64,000 nt of DNA from Pseudomonas viridiflava (lineage in GTDB: Bacteria > Pseudomonadota > Gammaproteobacteria > Pseudomonadales > Pseudomonadaceae), in the NCBI RefSeq assembly GCF_900601905.1, contig NZ_UWFA01000416.1, positions 620,001-684,000 on the forward strand. Reading direction: 5' to 3'. The notes under the pieces are model-generated. The model saw only the letters and a list, made by a program, of their open reading frames with translations. It did not search any database and was not told the origin of the DNA. Shown one piece after another: positions 53,812 through 61,632 of this stretch. The translations under genes and the position numbers were made by a program. Numbering within the stretch: the stretch's first letter is position 1; each line of letters opens with the position of its first letter.

Positions 53812-55848
53812 ATGGGTTGGTTGCAGTCGAGACGTTTGCATTACTGGCTGGGCGCAACAGCAATTGCCTTCGTGCTGTTCGCCTTGCTGCGGGTGCTGTT
53901 CTTTTTCGGGTTTTCCGGCTTCAACGCCCAGTCCCTGAGTACGGAAAGCGCGCTACTGGAAACCCTCGGAATCGGCTTTCGTTTCGACGTGCGGCTGGCC
54001 ATTCTGCTGATGCTGCCAGTCGCCTTGCTGGCCTGGCTGCCGCGCTGGAACCTGCTGGGCAGCCGCCTGTTGCGCGGCTTGGCTCGGGGTTATCTGCTGT
54101 TGGCGTTGAGCATCATGCTGATGATCTACATCATCGATTTCGGCCATTACGCGTACTTGGGTGTGCGGATCAACGCCACGGTGCTGCGCTTCATCGAAGA
54201 CTCGCAAATCTCCCGGGACATGGTATGGCAGACCTACCCGGTTGTATGGATCACCTTGGGCTGGCTGGCAACCGTGGGGCTGGTGCTGCTGGCTCTGGTG
54301 CGCCTGGAGCGAGTCACCCTGGATCGCCCGCGTAAAGCCATTCACCCGCTGTCGGCAACCTGGGGCGGCACGGTGATGGTAGTGGCGGTATTGCTGGCGA
54401 TTCTGGGCCGCGTCGAGAACATGAATCTGGAGAACCCGGTGCCCTTGCGCTGGAGCGATGCGTTCTTCTCCGGCAACAACCAGATTGCCGCCACCGGCCT
54501 GAACCCGGTCATCTTCCTCTACGACACGCTCAAGGTCGGCCAGTCCCGTTACGACGAAGCGCAGGTACGCCAGCATTACGCCGTGATGGCCAAGTATCTG
54601 GGTGTCGACAAACCGGACCCGCAAACCCTGGATTTCGTGCGTCATCAGGCCGTCCAGCCTTACAAGGCCAGCGGCACCCGACCGCCCAACGTTATGTTCG
54701 TCATGCTCGAATCCCTGGGCACCAGCGCGGTGGGCGCCTACGGCAACCCGATCAACCCGACGCCTTATATCGACCGTCTGGCCCGGCAGAGCTGGTTCTT
54801 CGAGCACTTCTACGTGCCCGTCACCGGCACGGCAAAAACCGTCTGGGCCAGCATCAGCGGCGTGCCGGACGTCACCCGCCAGGAGACGGCGACCCGTAAC
54901 CCGCTCATTACCCAGCAAAACACCTTGATCAACGCGTTCACCGGTTACGAGAAGATCTACACCATCGGCGGCAACTCCGGCTGGGCCAACATGAACGCCT
55001 TGATCCGTCAAAGCATCGACGGCGTACGCCTATACGAAGAGCGCGACTGGAAATCCCCGGTGGTAGACGTCTGGGGCATTTCCGATCTGGACCTATTCAA
55101 GGAAACCGACCAGATCCTGCAGGCGCTGCCCAAGGACAAACCGTTTTTTGCCTACGTCCAGACGGCGGGCAACCACCGGCCTTTCACCATCCCCAAGAGC
55201 AACGACGGCTTCGAGGTCAAAAACCCGACCCTGGCTGAAGTCCAGGCTGCAGGTTCGCGCAGCGTCGAACAGTACAACGCCGTGCGCCTGCTGGACTTCA
55301 ACATCGGCCGTCTGATGGAAATCGCCAAGGCCGGTGGCTGGTACGAAAACACCATCTTCGTGCTGTTTGGCGATCACAACACCCGCATCGCGCAGATCCC
55401 CTTCCTGCCACCTGCATACGAACTACTGGGCCTGGAAAGCAATGCGGTGCCGATGCTGATCCACGCCCCGGCGCTGCTGGGGACGCGTAACGTCAAGGAA
55501 GCGGTCGGTCTGGTGGATCTGTTGCCAACTGTGGCCGGTATGGCAGGCATGGAGTTTCGTAACGGCGGCATGGGCAGGGATATCCAGCAACCGGCGCCAG
55601 AAGGCGAGCGCGTGGTGCCGCTCGTATTGCGGGAAGGCACCTTCCCGTTGATCGCTGGCGTGACCCAGCATTACATGGTGCAAATGGAACACGACGGCAG
55701 CTCGCCTACCCTCCACGACCTGGCGTCCATGACGCCGCTGGACAACGTCGCAGAGCAGAACCCTGAAGAGTTCAAACGGCTGGTGGAGCTGACCCGGGGC
55801 ATGCATGAAACGTCGCGATTGATGCTGTACCAGAACGTGCGCAAGTAA
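53812..55848 (+). CDS. LtaS/OpgB-like sulfatase-fold phosphotransferase
   Basis: 678 residues; AGGGGAAACGGG precedes ATG 53812. Five membrane segments fill the first 200 residues. The sulfatase-like domain (about 285-670) lies outside the inner membrane: NVMFVMLESLGTSAVGAYGN supplies a metal-ligand Glu, TGTAKTVWASISGVPD has the Thr (Thr343 or its neighbours) that acts as nucleophile in this family, and FGDHNTRIAQIPF supplies further metal ligands. Members move glycerol phosphate or phosphoethanolamine from phospholipids to sugars, as in lipoteichoic acid or osmoregulated periplasmic glucans. It is the last gene of the operon, 33 bases after the membrane protein. The acceptor here is unknown; a periplasmic glucan is a fair guess. 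Confidence 0.88.
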   Translation: MGWLQSRRLHYWLGATAIAFVLFALLRVLFFFGFSGFNAQSLSTESALLETLGIGFRFDVRLAILLMLPVALLAWLPRWNLLGSRLLRGLARGYLLLALSIMLMIYIIDFGHYAYLGVRINATVLRFIEDSQISRDMVWQTYPVVWITLGWLATVGLVLLALVRLERVTLDRPRKAIHPLSATWGGTVMVVAVLLAILGRVENMNLENPVPLRWSDAFFSGNNQIAATGLNPVIFLYDTLKVGQSRYDEAQVRQHYAVMAKYLGVDKPDPQTLDFVRHQAVQPYKASGTRPPNVMFVMLESLGTSAVGAYGNPINPTPYIDRLARQSWFFEHFYVPVTGTAKTVWASISGVPDVTRQETATRNPLITQQNTLINAFTGYEKIYTIGGNSGWANMNALIRQSIDGVRLYEERDWKSPVVDVWGISDLDLFKETDQILQALPKDKPFFAYVQTAGNHRPFTIPKSNDGFEVKNPTLAEVQAAGSRSVEQYNAVRLLDFNIGRLMEIAKAGGWYENTIFVLFGDHNTRIAQIPFLPPAYELLGLESNAVPMLIHAPALLGTRNVKEAVGLVDLLPTVAGMAGMEFRNGGMGRDIQQPAPEGERVVPLVLREGTFPLIAGVTQHYMVQMEHDGSSPTLHDLASMTPLDNVAEQNPEEFKRLVELTRGMHETSRLMLYQNVRK

Positions 55849-55951
55849 CGGATGTTCGGCTGTAGGTGAACCGTAGGAGTGCCCACGTCGTCCAGACGCC
55901 GCGCTGTCGCGCAGTAAACATAGGACCGGTGGGACGACCGGGGTGGCGTTC

Positions 55952-56126
55952 CACAGAAAATCATTTCAGTTCAGACAGTTATTTCTCGTTTGATGAGAGC
56001 GGCTTCTGCCGCGAGCGGGCGTGTTGTCGATCAGGATCCCGCGCCATCCTTCAGCACCCTCGCGGCTGAAGCCGCTCCTGCGACAGAATACGCTGTGTTG
56101 TCGATGAGGATTGCGCGCCATCCTTC
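55952..56126. repeat. REP pair with nested direct repeats
   Basis: An inverted REP pair (about 55996-56018 and 56057-56082) carries a 33-base direct repeat, 56021-56053 and 56095-56127, with only a few mismatches (GTGTTGTCGAT followed by GCGCGCCATCCTTCA). The 50 bases left of it (55952-56000) recur at 60409-60457 with about seven mismatches. This is the 337-base gap between the convergent phosphotransferase and MFS genes; no gene was found in it. Confidence 0.8.
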
Positions 56127-56185
56127 ATCCAGAAGTGCCGCGCCGTGACTCATTCAACGGATAGCTACACGAAGCAACGGCACAC

Positions 56186-57466
56186 TCACACCGCCTGCTC
56201 CACGACCCCACTCCCCTCGACCACCCGCACCTCCGGCTCCTTCAACAACAAGAAATAAGCCATCGCCGAACACGCCGCCACCACCGCACTGATCACGAAA
56301 GCCGACGAAAACGAGCCGCTCTGCTGCACGCTGAACCCGGTCAGAATCGGTGCAATGGAACCGGCCAGATACCCGCCGAAATTCTGAATCGACCCAAACG
56401 AAGCGACCCGCTCCGACGGCACGATCGTGTTGACGATCATCCACGCCGTGGCGCTGGAAATATTGATGAAGAACATCGTCAGGCACAGCAGCACCACACA
56501 GGCCACCACATTGGTGGTGAACGCCACGATCAACGTGAACACCGCCCCGCCGACCAGCCCCAGAATCACCATCAGCTTGCGGCTGGCCAGGACCTTCATC
56601 CCGCGCGCCACCAGTCGGTCACAGGCCTTGCCCGCAATAATGGTACCCAGCGCCCCAAACAGATAAGCCAGCGACACCACCCACGCGGTGCGATACAGAT
56701 CCAGGCCGTGTTCCTTCTCGAAGTACCCCGGCAGCCAGGTCAGGTTGAGCCAGATCATGTAAATCACGCCCATGAAGCCCAGAAACGCGCCCCAGGTGTT
56801 GCGCTCCTTGAACAACGCGGCCCAGCTCATCCGTGGCGCCTTGCTGCGCTGCTCAACCACAACCACCGGCTCGGCACGGCCTGTTTCGGCCATGTACTGC
56901 GCTTTGCTTTTGTAGAAAGAGAACCAGCAGGCTGCCAGCACCAGGCCTATGACACCGGTGAGGATGAACATGCCACGCCACCCCAGATGCACCATGAACA
57001 GCGTCAACAGGGGGGGTGCCAGACACGGGCCAATGCAAGTTGATGACCAGACCCAGCCCGTCGCCGTGCCCCGCTCCTGGGTATCGAACCACTCGGACAG
57101 CGCTTTGGCCGCCGAAGGAAAAACCGGCGCTTCGCCGATGCCAAGCATTACCCGCAACGCCACCAGATGCCCGTAGCTGCTGAACAAGCCAAACGCTCCT
57201 TGAGCCAGCGACCAGACAATCAGCGAGCCGCCGAGCGCCAGTTTGCTGCCCAGTTTGTCAATCAGCGCTCCAAGGGGAAGTTGCGAGAAGGCGTAGGCCA
57301 CGGAGAACGCCGAGAGCATGATGCCCATCTGCATCGGGCTGATGGCCAGGTCTTTCTGAATGGAAGTGTTGGCAATGGACAGCGCACTGCGGTCCAGGTA
57401 GTTGACCACGCCGATCAAAAACAGAAACACAATGGTCAGCGTCTTGTAGCTTTTTATTGTTCTCAT
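56186..57466 (-). CDS. MFS sugar-acid transporter (ACS family)
   Basis: 426 residues, start ATG 57466 behind AGAGG. Twelve hydrophobic segments, starting with YKTLTIVFLFLIGVVNYLDR, where the N-Y-x-D-R pattern is typical of the anion:cation symporter family that carries hexuronates, glucarate, galactonate and tartrate. GEAPVFPSAAKALSEWF is another family mark. It is transcribed in the same direction as the LysR gene to its right and lies beside a run of sugar-acid catabolic genes. A LysR-type palindrome at 57584-57600 lies 118 bases upstream, linking it to that regulon. Confidence 0.88.
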   Translation of the reverse strand: MRTIKSYKTLTIVFLFLIGVVNYLDRSALSIANTSIQKDLAISPMQMGIMLSAFSVAYAFSQLPLGALIDKLGSKLALGGSLIVWSLAQGAFGLFSSYGHLVALRVMLGIGEAPVFPSAAKALSEWFDTQERGTATGWVWSSTCIGPCLAPPLLTLFMVHLGWRGMFILTGVIGLVLAACWFSFYKSKAQYMAETGRAEPVVVVEQRSKAPRMSWAALFKERNTWGAFLGFMGVIYMIWLNLTWLPGYFEKEHGLDLYRTAWVVSLAYLFGALGTIIAGKACDRLVARGMKVLASRKLMVILGLVGGAVFTLIVAFTTNVVACVVLLCLTMFFINISSATAWMIVNTIVPSERVASFGSIQNFGGYLAGSIAPILTGFSVQQSGSFSSAFVISAVVAACSAMAYFLLLKEPEVRVVEGSGVVEQAV

Positions 57467-57583
57467 GCACGCCTCTTCTGAGCGGTTGGTGCCCCTGCCT
57501 GGCCTGGATGGCCCGGTAAGATGGGGCGCCGGTCACTCTAGTAGGCGAATCGTCAACTGCCCAATGACGAGAATCAATCAAAC

Positions 57584-57600
57584 GATAACCAAGGGTTATC
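57584..57600. promoter_or_regulatory. LysR-type palindrome upstream of the MFS gene
   Basis: GATAACC-AAG-GGTTATC is a perfect 17-base palindrome fitting the LysR box T-N11-A. It overlaps the stop codon of the LysR gene and precedes the MFS start by 118 bases. A near-copy lies at 58558-58574. Confidence 0.6.
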
Positions 57601-58555
57601 AAGACGTCTGGCGTGCATTACGCGCCGTGTCGGCACCGCAGAGCAGTTCCTCGATGAAGGCCTGCGCCGACCAGCCGGGCGTTTCGTTGCGCCGGGTGAT
57701 GATCCCGTAATCGGCCAGCACCAGAGGGAATGGCAGCGCCAGGCGAGTCAGACGCCCGGCATTGATGTCTGGGCTGACCATGGATTCGGCCAGCATCGCC
57801 ACCATGGGCGCGGTCTGCAGCAGCTGCAAGGTGGTCTGCATGGAGCTGGTTTCCACGGTGTTTTCCGGGGTCTGCATACCGGCTTCGGCAAACGCCCGCT
57901 CAAGCCGGGCGCGCATCGGAGTGCCTGCGGGGTAGACGATCCACGGCCAACTGCCGAGGTCCGCGAGCGGCAGTTCGCGCGCACCGGCCAGCGGATGCTG
58001 GCTGCCGGTTACCAGACACAGCGGCTCGGGTGCCAGAGGCTGGAAGTCGAACAGCTTGCGATGGCTGTCGAGGGTGAAGCGGGCAATCACCAGGTCCAGT
58101 TGCTTGTGCTCCAGCATGCTCAGCAGATTGGCGCTGGTGCCTTCGAGCACATCCAGCGTCAGCAGCGGCCAGCGTTGTTTGACGCCGACAATCGCCGCAG
58201 GCAACGCCACCGAGGTGGGCGCAAAGATGGTGCCGATCTTCAGCAGGCCATGCCCACCCTGGCGCAAGTGATTGACCTGGCCGACGAAATGCTCGGCATC
58301 GTTGAGGGCGATCTGTGCATAACGAGCCACATGGCTGCCCAGGTCGGTCGGCGACATGCTGCGCGGCAAGCGATGAAACAAGGCGAAACCCAGTTGGTTT
58401 TCAATTTCGCGGAGCATCTTGCTGACCGCCGGCTGGCTGATGTTCATCACTTCGGCGGTGGCGTGCATGTTCTGCGTGCGGGCTAGATTGTCGATCAACA
58501 CCAGATGCCGAAACCTCAGCCAATTGCACAGCTGCTTAAACCCGACGTCCGCCAT
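57599..58555 (-). CDS. LysR-family regulator of the sugar-acid cluster (GbpR/PcaQ-like branch)
   Basis: 318 residues from ATG 58555, behind a perfect AGGAGG. The helix-turn-helix region (about 8-68) includes LRFRHLVLIDNLARTQNMHA and NISQPAVSKMLREIENQLGF, the style of the GbpR/PcaQ/GalR-like branch that controls sugar and aromatic-acid genes. The effector domain begins near 96 (GLLKIGTIFAPTSVALPAAI). It is divergent from the SDR-led operon (92 bases between starts) and upstream of the MFS gene. A palindrome covering its own ribosome-binding site suggests autorepression. Confidence 0.88.
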   Translation of the reverse strand: MADVGFKQLCNWLRFRHLVLIDNLARTQNMHATAEVMNISQPAVSKMLREIENQLGFALFHRLPRSMSPTDLGSHVARYAQIALNDAEHFVGQVNHLRQGGHGLLKIGTIFAPTSVALPAAIVGVKQRWPLLTLDVLEGTSANLLSMLEHKQLDLVIARFTLDSHRKLFDFQPLAPEPLCLVTGSQHPLAGARELPLADLGSWPWIVYPAGTPMRARLERAFAEAGMQTPENTVETSSMQTTLQLLQTAPMVAMLAESMVSPDINAGRLTRLALPFPLVLADYGIITRRNETPGWSAQAFIEELLCGADTARNARQTS

Positions 58556-58557
58556 TC

Positions 58558-58574
58558 GATAACCTCCTGTTATT
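58558..58574. promoter_or_regulatory. LysR-type near-palindrome covering the LysR ribosome-binding site
   Basis: GATAACC-TCC-TGTTATT repeats the form of the site at 57584-57600 (T-N11-A, 58560 to 58572). It lies between the divergent LysR and SDR genes and contains the AGGAGG of the LysR message. A further half site, GGGTTATG, lies at about 58620-58627. Confidence 0.55.
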
Positions 58575-58646
58575 AGGCCTTGAGAATATCTCATTGGCGA
58601 TTATCGGCAAGTCGCCCTAGGGTTATGCCCGTCGCACACAATAACA

Positions 58647-59399
58647 ATGGACATTCACATGAACCTCGCCAACAAACGCGTACTGATCACGGCTGCCGCG
58701 CAAGGCATTGGCCGCGCGTCGGTACTGGCTTTCCAGGCCGCTGGCGCTCAGGTCATCGCCACTGACCTGCACATCGAAGCGCTGCAGGACATCCCCGGCA
58801 TTCAGACCCTCCAGCTGGATGTGACCGATGCTTCGGCCATCGAGTCGGTTCGGCGGCAGGTGGGCAATGTGGACGTGCTATTCAACTGCGCAGGCTACGT
58901 TCACAGCGGTGCCTTGCTCGACTGCGATGAACAGGCCTGGCAGTTTTCCTTTGATTTGAACGTCACCGCCATGTACCGCATGATCCGCGCCTTTCTGCCG
59001 GGCATGCTGGACGCGGGCGGCGGCAGCATCGTCAACATGGCGTCAGTGGCCTCCAGCGTAAAAGGCGTGCCCAACCGCTTCGCCTATACCGCCAGCAAGG
59101 CCGCGGTCATTGGCCTGACCAAATCGGTGGCCACGGATTACGTCAGCAAAGGTATCCGCTGCAACGCCATCTGCCCCGGGACCGTCGACTCGCCCTCCCT
59201 GCGCCAGCGCATTGCCGAGCAAGCCCGTGAGCAGGGGCGCAGCGAAGCCGAGGTGTATCAGGCGTTCGTCGATCGCCAGCCCATGGGCCGGATCGGCACG
59301 CCAGAGGAAATCGCCCGGCTGGCGCTGTATCTTGCCAGTGACGCCAGCGCGTACACCACCGGTGGTGTGCACGTCATTGATGGCGGCATGAGCGTTTGA
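58647..59399 (+). CDS. SDR-family dehydrogenase, 2-keto-3-deoxy-sugar-acid or DHRS6-like
   Basis: 250 residues from ATG 58647 (ATG 58659 is also possible; neither has a good ribosome-binding site). Rossmann motif TAAAQGIGRA, then NCAG, and the catalytic Ser-Tyr-Lys in MASVASSVKG and AYTASKAAVIGLTKSVATDY. The TAAAQGIG form, in place of TGxxxGIG, and CPGTVDSPSL are typical of the DHRS6 branch, which includes bacterial 2-keto-3-deoxy-L-fuconate dehydrogenase. With the FAH-family hydrolase encoded next, this suggests oxidation of a 2-keto-3-deoxy sugar acid to a diketo acid. It is the first gene of a plus-strand run. Confidence 0.85.
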   Translation: MDIHMNLANKRVLITAAAQGIGRASVLAFQAAGAQVIATDLHIEALQDIPGIQTLQLDVTDASAIESVRRQVGNVDVLFNCAGYVHSGALLDCDEQAWQFSFDLNVTAMYRMIRAFLPGMLDAGGGSIVNMASVASSVKGVPNRFAYTASKAAVIGLTKSVATDYVSKGIRCNAICPGTVDSPSLRQRIAEQAREQGRSEAEVYQAFVDRQPMGRIGTPEEIARLALYLASDASAYTTGGVHVIDGGMSV

Positions 59400-59439
59400 T
59401 CCTTCTTTATCTTCATCCTTTGAAAACAGGGAATTGGTT

Positions 59440-60288
59440 ATGAAACTGCTGCGCTATGGCGAAAAAGGCCAGGAAAAACCCGGTCTGCTCGATGCCCAGG
59501 GTCAGATTCGCGATCTGTCGGGTCACATCCCCGACCTGGCAGGCTCCGCTCTGGAACCCGCCAGCCTGAGCGCCCTGAGCAAACTCGACCCGCACAGCCT
59601 GCCCCTGGTGCAAGGCTCGCCGCGCATCGGAGCGTGCGTCGGTCAGGTGGGAAAATTTCTCTGCATCGGCCTCAATTACGCCGATCACGCGGCGGAATCG
59701 AACATGCCGGTGCCGAGCGAACCGGTGGTCTTCAGCAAGTTCACCAGCGCCATCTGCGGCCCCAACGACGATGTGCAAATCCCGCGTGGCTCGACCAAGA
59801 CTGACTGGGAAGTGGAGCTGGGTGTGGTCATTGGCAAGGGTGGCCGCTACATCGATGAAAGCAACGCCATGGACCACGTCGCCGGTTATTGCGTGATCAA
59901 CGATGTGTCCGAGCGTGAATGGCAGCTCGAACGCGGCGGCACCTGGGACAAAGGCAAGGGCTTCGACACGTTCGGCCCCATCGGCCCATGGCTGGTCACC
60001 CGCGATGAAATCAGCGACCCGCATCAGCTTGACCTGTGGCTGGAGGTCGACGGCCATCGTTACCAGAACGGCAACACCCGCACGCTGGTGTTCCAGATTC
60101 CCGCACTGGTGGCTTACCTGAGCCGCTGCATGTCGCTGCAGCCGGGCGACATCATTTCCACGGGCACTCCACCGGGCGTAGGCCTGGGCGTCAAGCCGGA
60201 GCCAGTGTTCCTGCGTGCTGGCCAGAAGATGCGTCTGGGCATCGAAGGTTTGGGTGAACAGCAACAGACCACGGTTCAGGCGGATTGA
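59440..60288 (+). CDS. FAH-family hydrolase, 2,4-diketo-3-deoxy-sugar-acid hydrolase-like
   Basis: 282 residues from ATG 59440 behind AGGGAA. Fumarylacetoacetate hydrolase fold: CIGLNYADHAAESNMPVPSE, the metal-ligand Glu pair and Asp in DWEVELGVVIGKGG and VINDVSEREWQLERGGTWDK, and STGTPPGVGLGV. The close resemblance to 2,4-diketo-3-deoxy-L-fuconate hydrolase fits the upstream SDR: together they would split a C6 diketo acid into pyruvate and lactate. Ureidoglycolate-lyase-like activity is a possible alternative for this fold. Confidence 0.85.
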   Translation: MKLLRYGEKGQEKPGLLDAQGQIRDLSGHIPDLAGSALEPASLSALSKLDPHSLPLVQGSPRIGACVGQVGKFLCIGLNYADHAAESNMPVPSEPVVFSKFTSAICGPNDDVQIPRGSTKTDWEVELGVVIGKGGRYIDESNAMDHVAGYCVINDVSEREWQLERGGTWDKGKGFDTFGPIGPWLVTRDEISDPHQLDLWLEVDGHRYQNGNTRTLVFQIPALVAYLSRCMSLQPGDIISTGTPPGVGLGVKPEPVFLRAGQKMRLGIEGLGEQQQTTVQAD

Positions 60289-60323
60289 ATATCACCTGTC
60301 AGTAAGCACTATCTGTAGGAGAC

Positions 60324-60457
60324 CTGTGGGAGCGAGCTTGCTCGCGATGGGGTTTATCTGTCGATAAATTATCGCCTGACATGACGCTTTCGCGAGCAAG
60401 CTCGCTCCCACAGAAAAGCATTTCAATTCAAGGAGTTATTTCTTGTTTGATTAGAGC
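60324..60457. repeat. REP pair (second sequence class) and flanking repeat
   Basis: GTGGGAGCGAGCTTGCTCGC (60326-60345) and GCGAGCAAGCTCGCTCCCAC (60392-60411) form an inverted pair of the REP class known from P. fluorescens-type genomes, different in core from the one at 1318. The following 60409-60457 repeats 55952-56000. The elements lie between the FAH-family and DenD-like genes, so they may separate or attenuate these transcripts. Confidence 0.85.
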
Positions 60458-60499
60458 TTCCGGCAACACCCCGCTCAACAATAAAAACAGGAGCACCCT

Positions 60500-61474
60500 A
60501 TGCGCATTCTCATCACTGGCGGCACCGGTTTCATCGGCAAGCAACTGGCCGAGCGACTGCTCGATATGCACAGCCTGGCCCTGGAAGGTCAGGCACCTCG
60601 GGCGATTGAGCGCATCGTGCTGTTCGACGCCTTCGCGGGTGAAGAGGTCCCCGACGATGCGCGTATCGAAGTGGTCACCGGCGACATCGCCGATCCCAAG
60701 GTCGTGGCTCGGGTGACCGATGGCGTCGACCTGGTCTGGCACCTGGCGGCGGTGGTCAGCTCGGCAGCCGAAGCGGACTTCGACCTGGGCATGCAGGTCA
60801 ATCTGCACGGCCTCATGACCCTGCTGGAAACCCTGCGCCAGCAAGGCAACAAACCCCGACTGGTTTCCGCCAGCGGCTTCGCGGTGTTTGGCGGCAAGCT
60901 GCCGGACGTGGTCAATGACCATACCGCACTGACCCCGACCTCCTCCTACGGCATGCAGAAGGCCGTCGGCGAACTGCTGGTCGCCGACTATGCCCGCAAA
61001 GGCTTTATCGATGGCCGCGTGCTGCGTCTGCCGACGGTCGCGGTGCGTCCCGGCAAACCCAACAAGGCGGCGTCGACCTTTTTCAGCTCGATCATTCGCG
61101 AACCCTTGGTGGGTCTGCCTGCCGTCTGCCCCGTGCGCCCGGACACACAGGTGTACCTCACCTCGCCACGGCGCATCGTTGAATCCATGTTGCATGCCAT
61201 GACCCTGTCGCCGCAGACCCTGGGTGATGAAAGAATTATCCCGCTGCCCGGCGTGACCACCACCGTAGCCGACATGATCGCCGCCCTGGAGCGTATCGCC
61301 GGGCCGGAGGTGGTCAAGCTGATTCAATGGGAACCGGACGCCACCATCCAGCGCATCGTTGAAAGCTGGCCGAGCCGGGTGGACGCCCCTCGCGCACGGA
61401 AACTGGGTTTCAGCGCAGATGCCGATTTCGACGCGATCATCCGTGCCCATATCGAAGACACCGCACCTCACTAA
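60500..61474 (+). CDS. denD: D-erythronate dehydrogenase-like protein (DenD)
   Basis: 324 residues. An extended SDR of the epimerase type: ILITGGTGFIGKQLAERLLD for NAD, VWHLAAVVSSAAEADFDLGM, and the active-site YGMQK in LTPTSSYGMQKAVGELLVAD. The overall sequence has the DenD character, which oxidises D-erythronate to 2-keto-D-erythronate. The usual partners of that pathway (OtnK kinase, OtnC aldolase, OtnI isomerase) are not present, so it may act on another C4-C6 sugar acid. ATG 60500 is preceded by AACAGGAG. Confidence 0.8.
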   Translation: MRILITGGTGFIGKQLAERLLDMHSLALEGQAPRAIERIVLFDAFAGEEVPDDARIEVVTGDIADPKVVARVTDGVDLVWHLAAVVSSAAEADFDLGMQVNLHGLMTLLETLRQQGNKPRLVSASGFAVFGGKLPDVVNDHTALTPTSSYGMQKAVGELLVADYARKGFIDGRVLRLPTVAVRPGKPNKAASTFFSSIIREPLVGLPAVCPVRPDTQVYLTSPRRIVESMLHAMTLSPQTLGDERIIPLPGVTTTVADMIAALERIAGPEVVKLIQWEPDATIQRIVESWPSRVDAPRARKLGFSADADFDAIIRAHIEDTAPH

Positions 61475-61476
61475 AC

Positions 61477-61567
61477 CGTGGGACCGGGTTTAGCCGGGAA
61501 ACCTGCATGCCTGACGCTATACGTGCAGCGGGCTCAATGGCCCATTCCCTGCTAAAGCCGTTCCCAC
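61477..61567. repeat. REP-like inverted pair
   Basis: GTGGGACCGGGTTTAGCCGG (61479-61498) and CTGCTAAAGCCGTTCCCAC (61549-61567) oppose each other, the same class as the pair at 6581-6670. They lie between the DenD-like and MFS genes. Confidence 0.75.
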
Positions 61568-61632
61568 ACCTCGTCTTCACCCTTGTATCGATTGCAGCAT
61601 CCATAACAACAAAAAAAGCGAGGCCATGCGCC

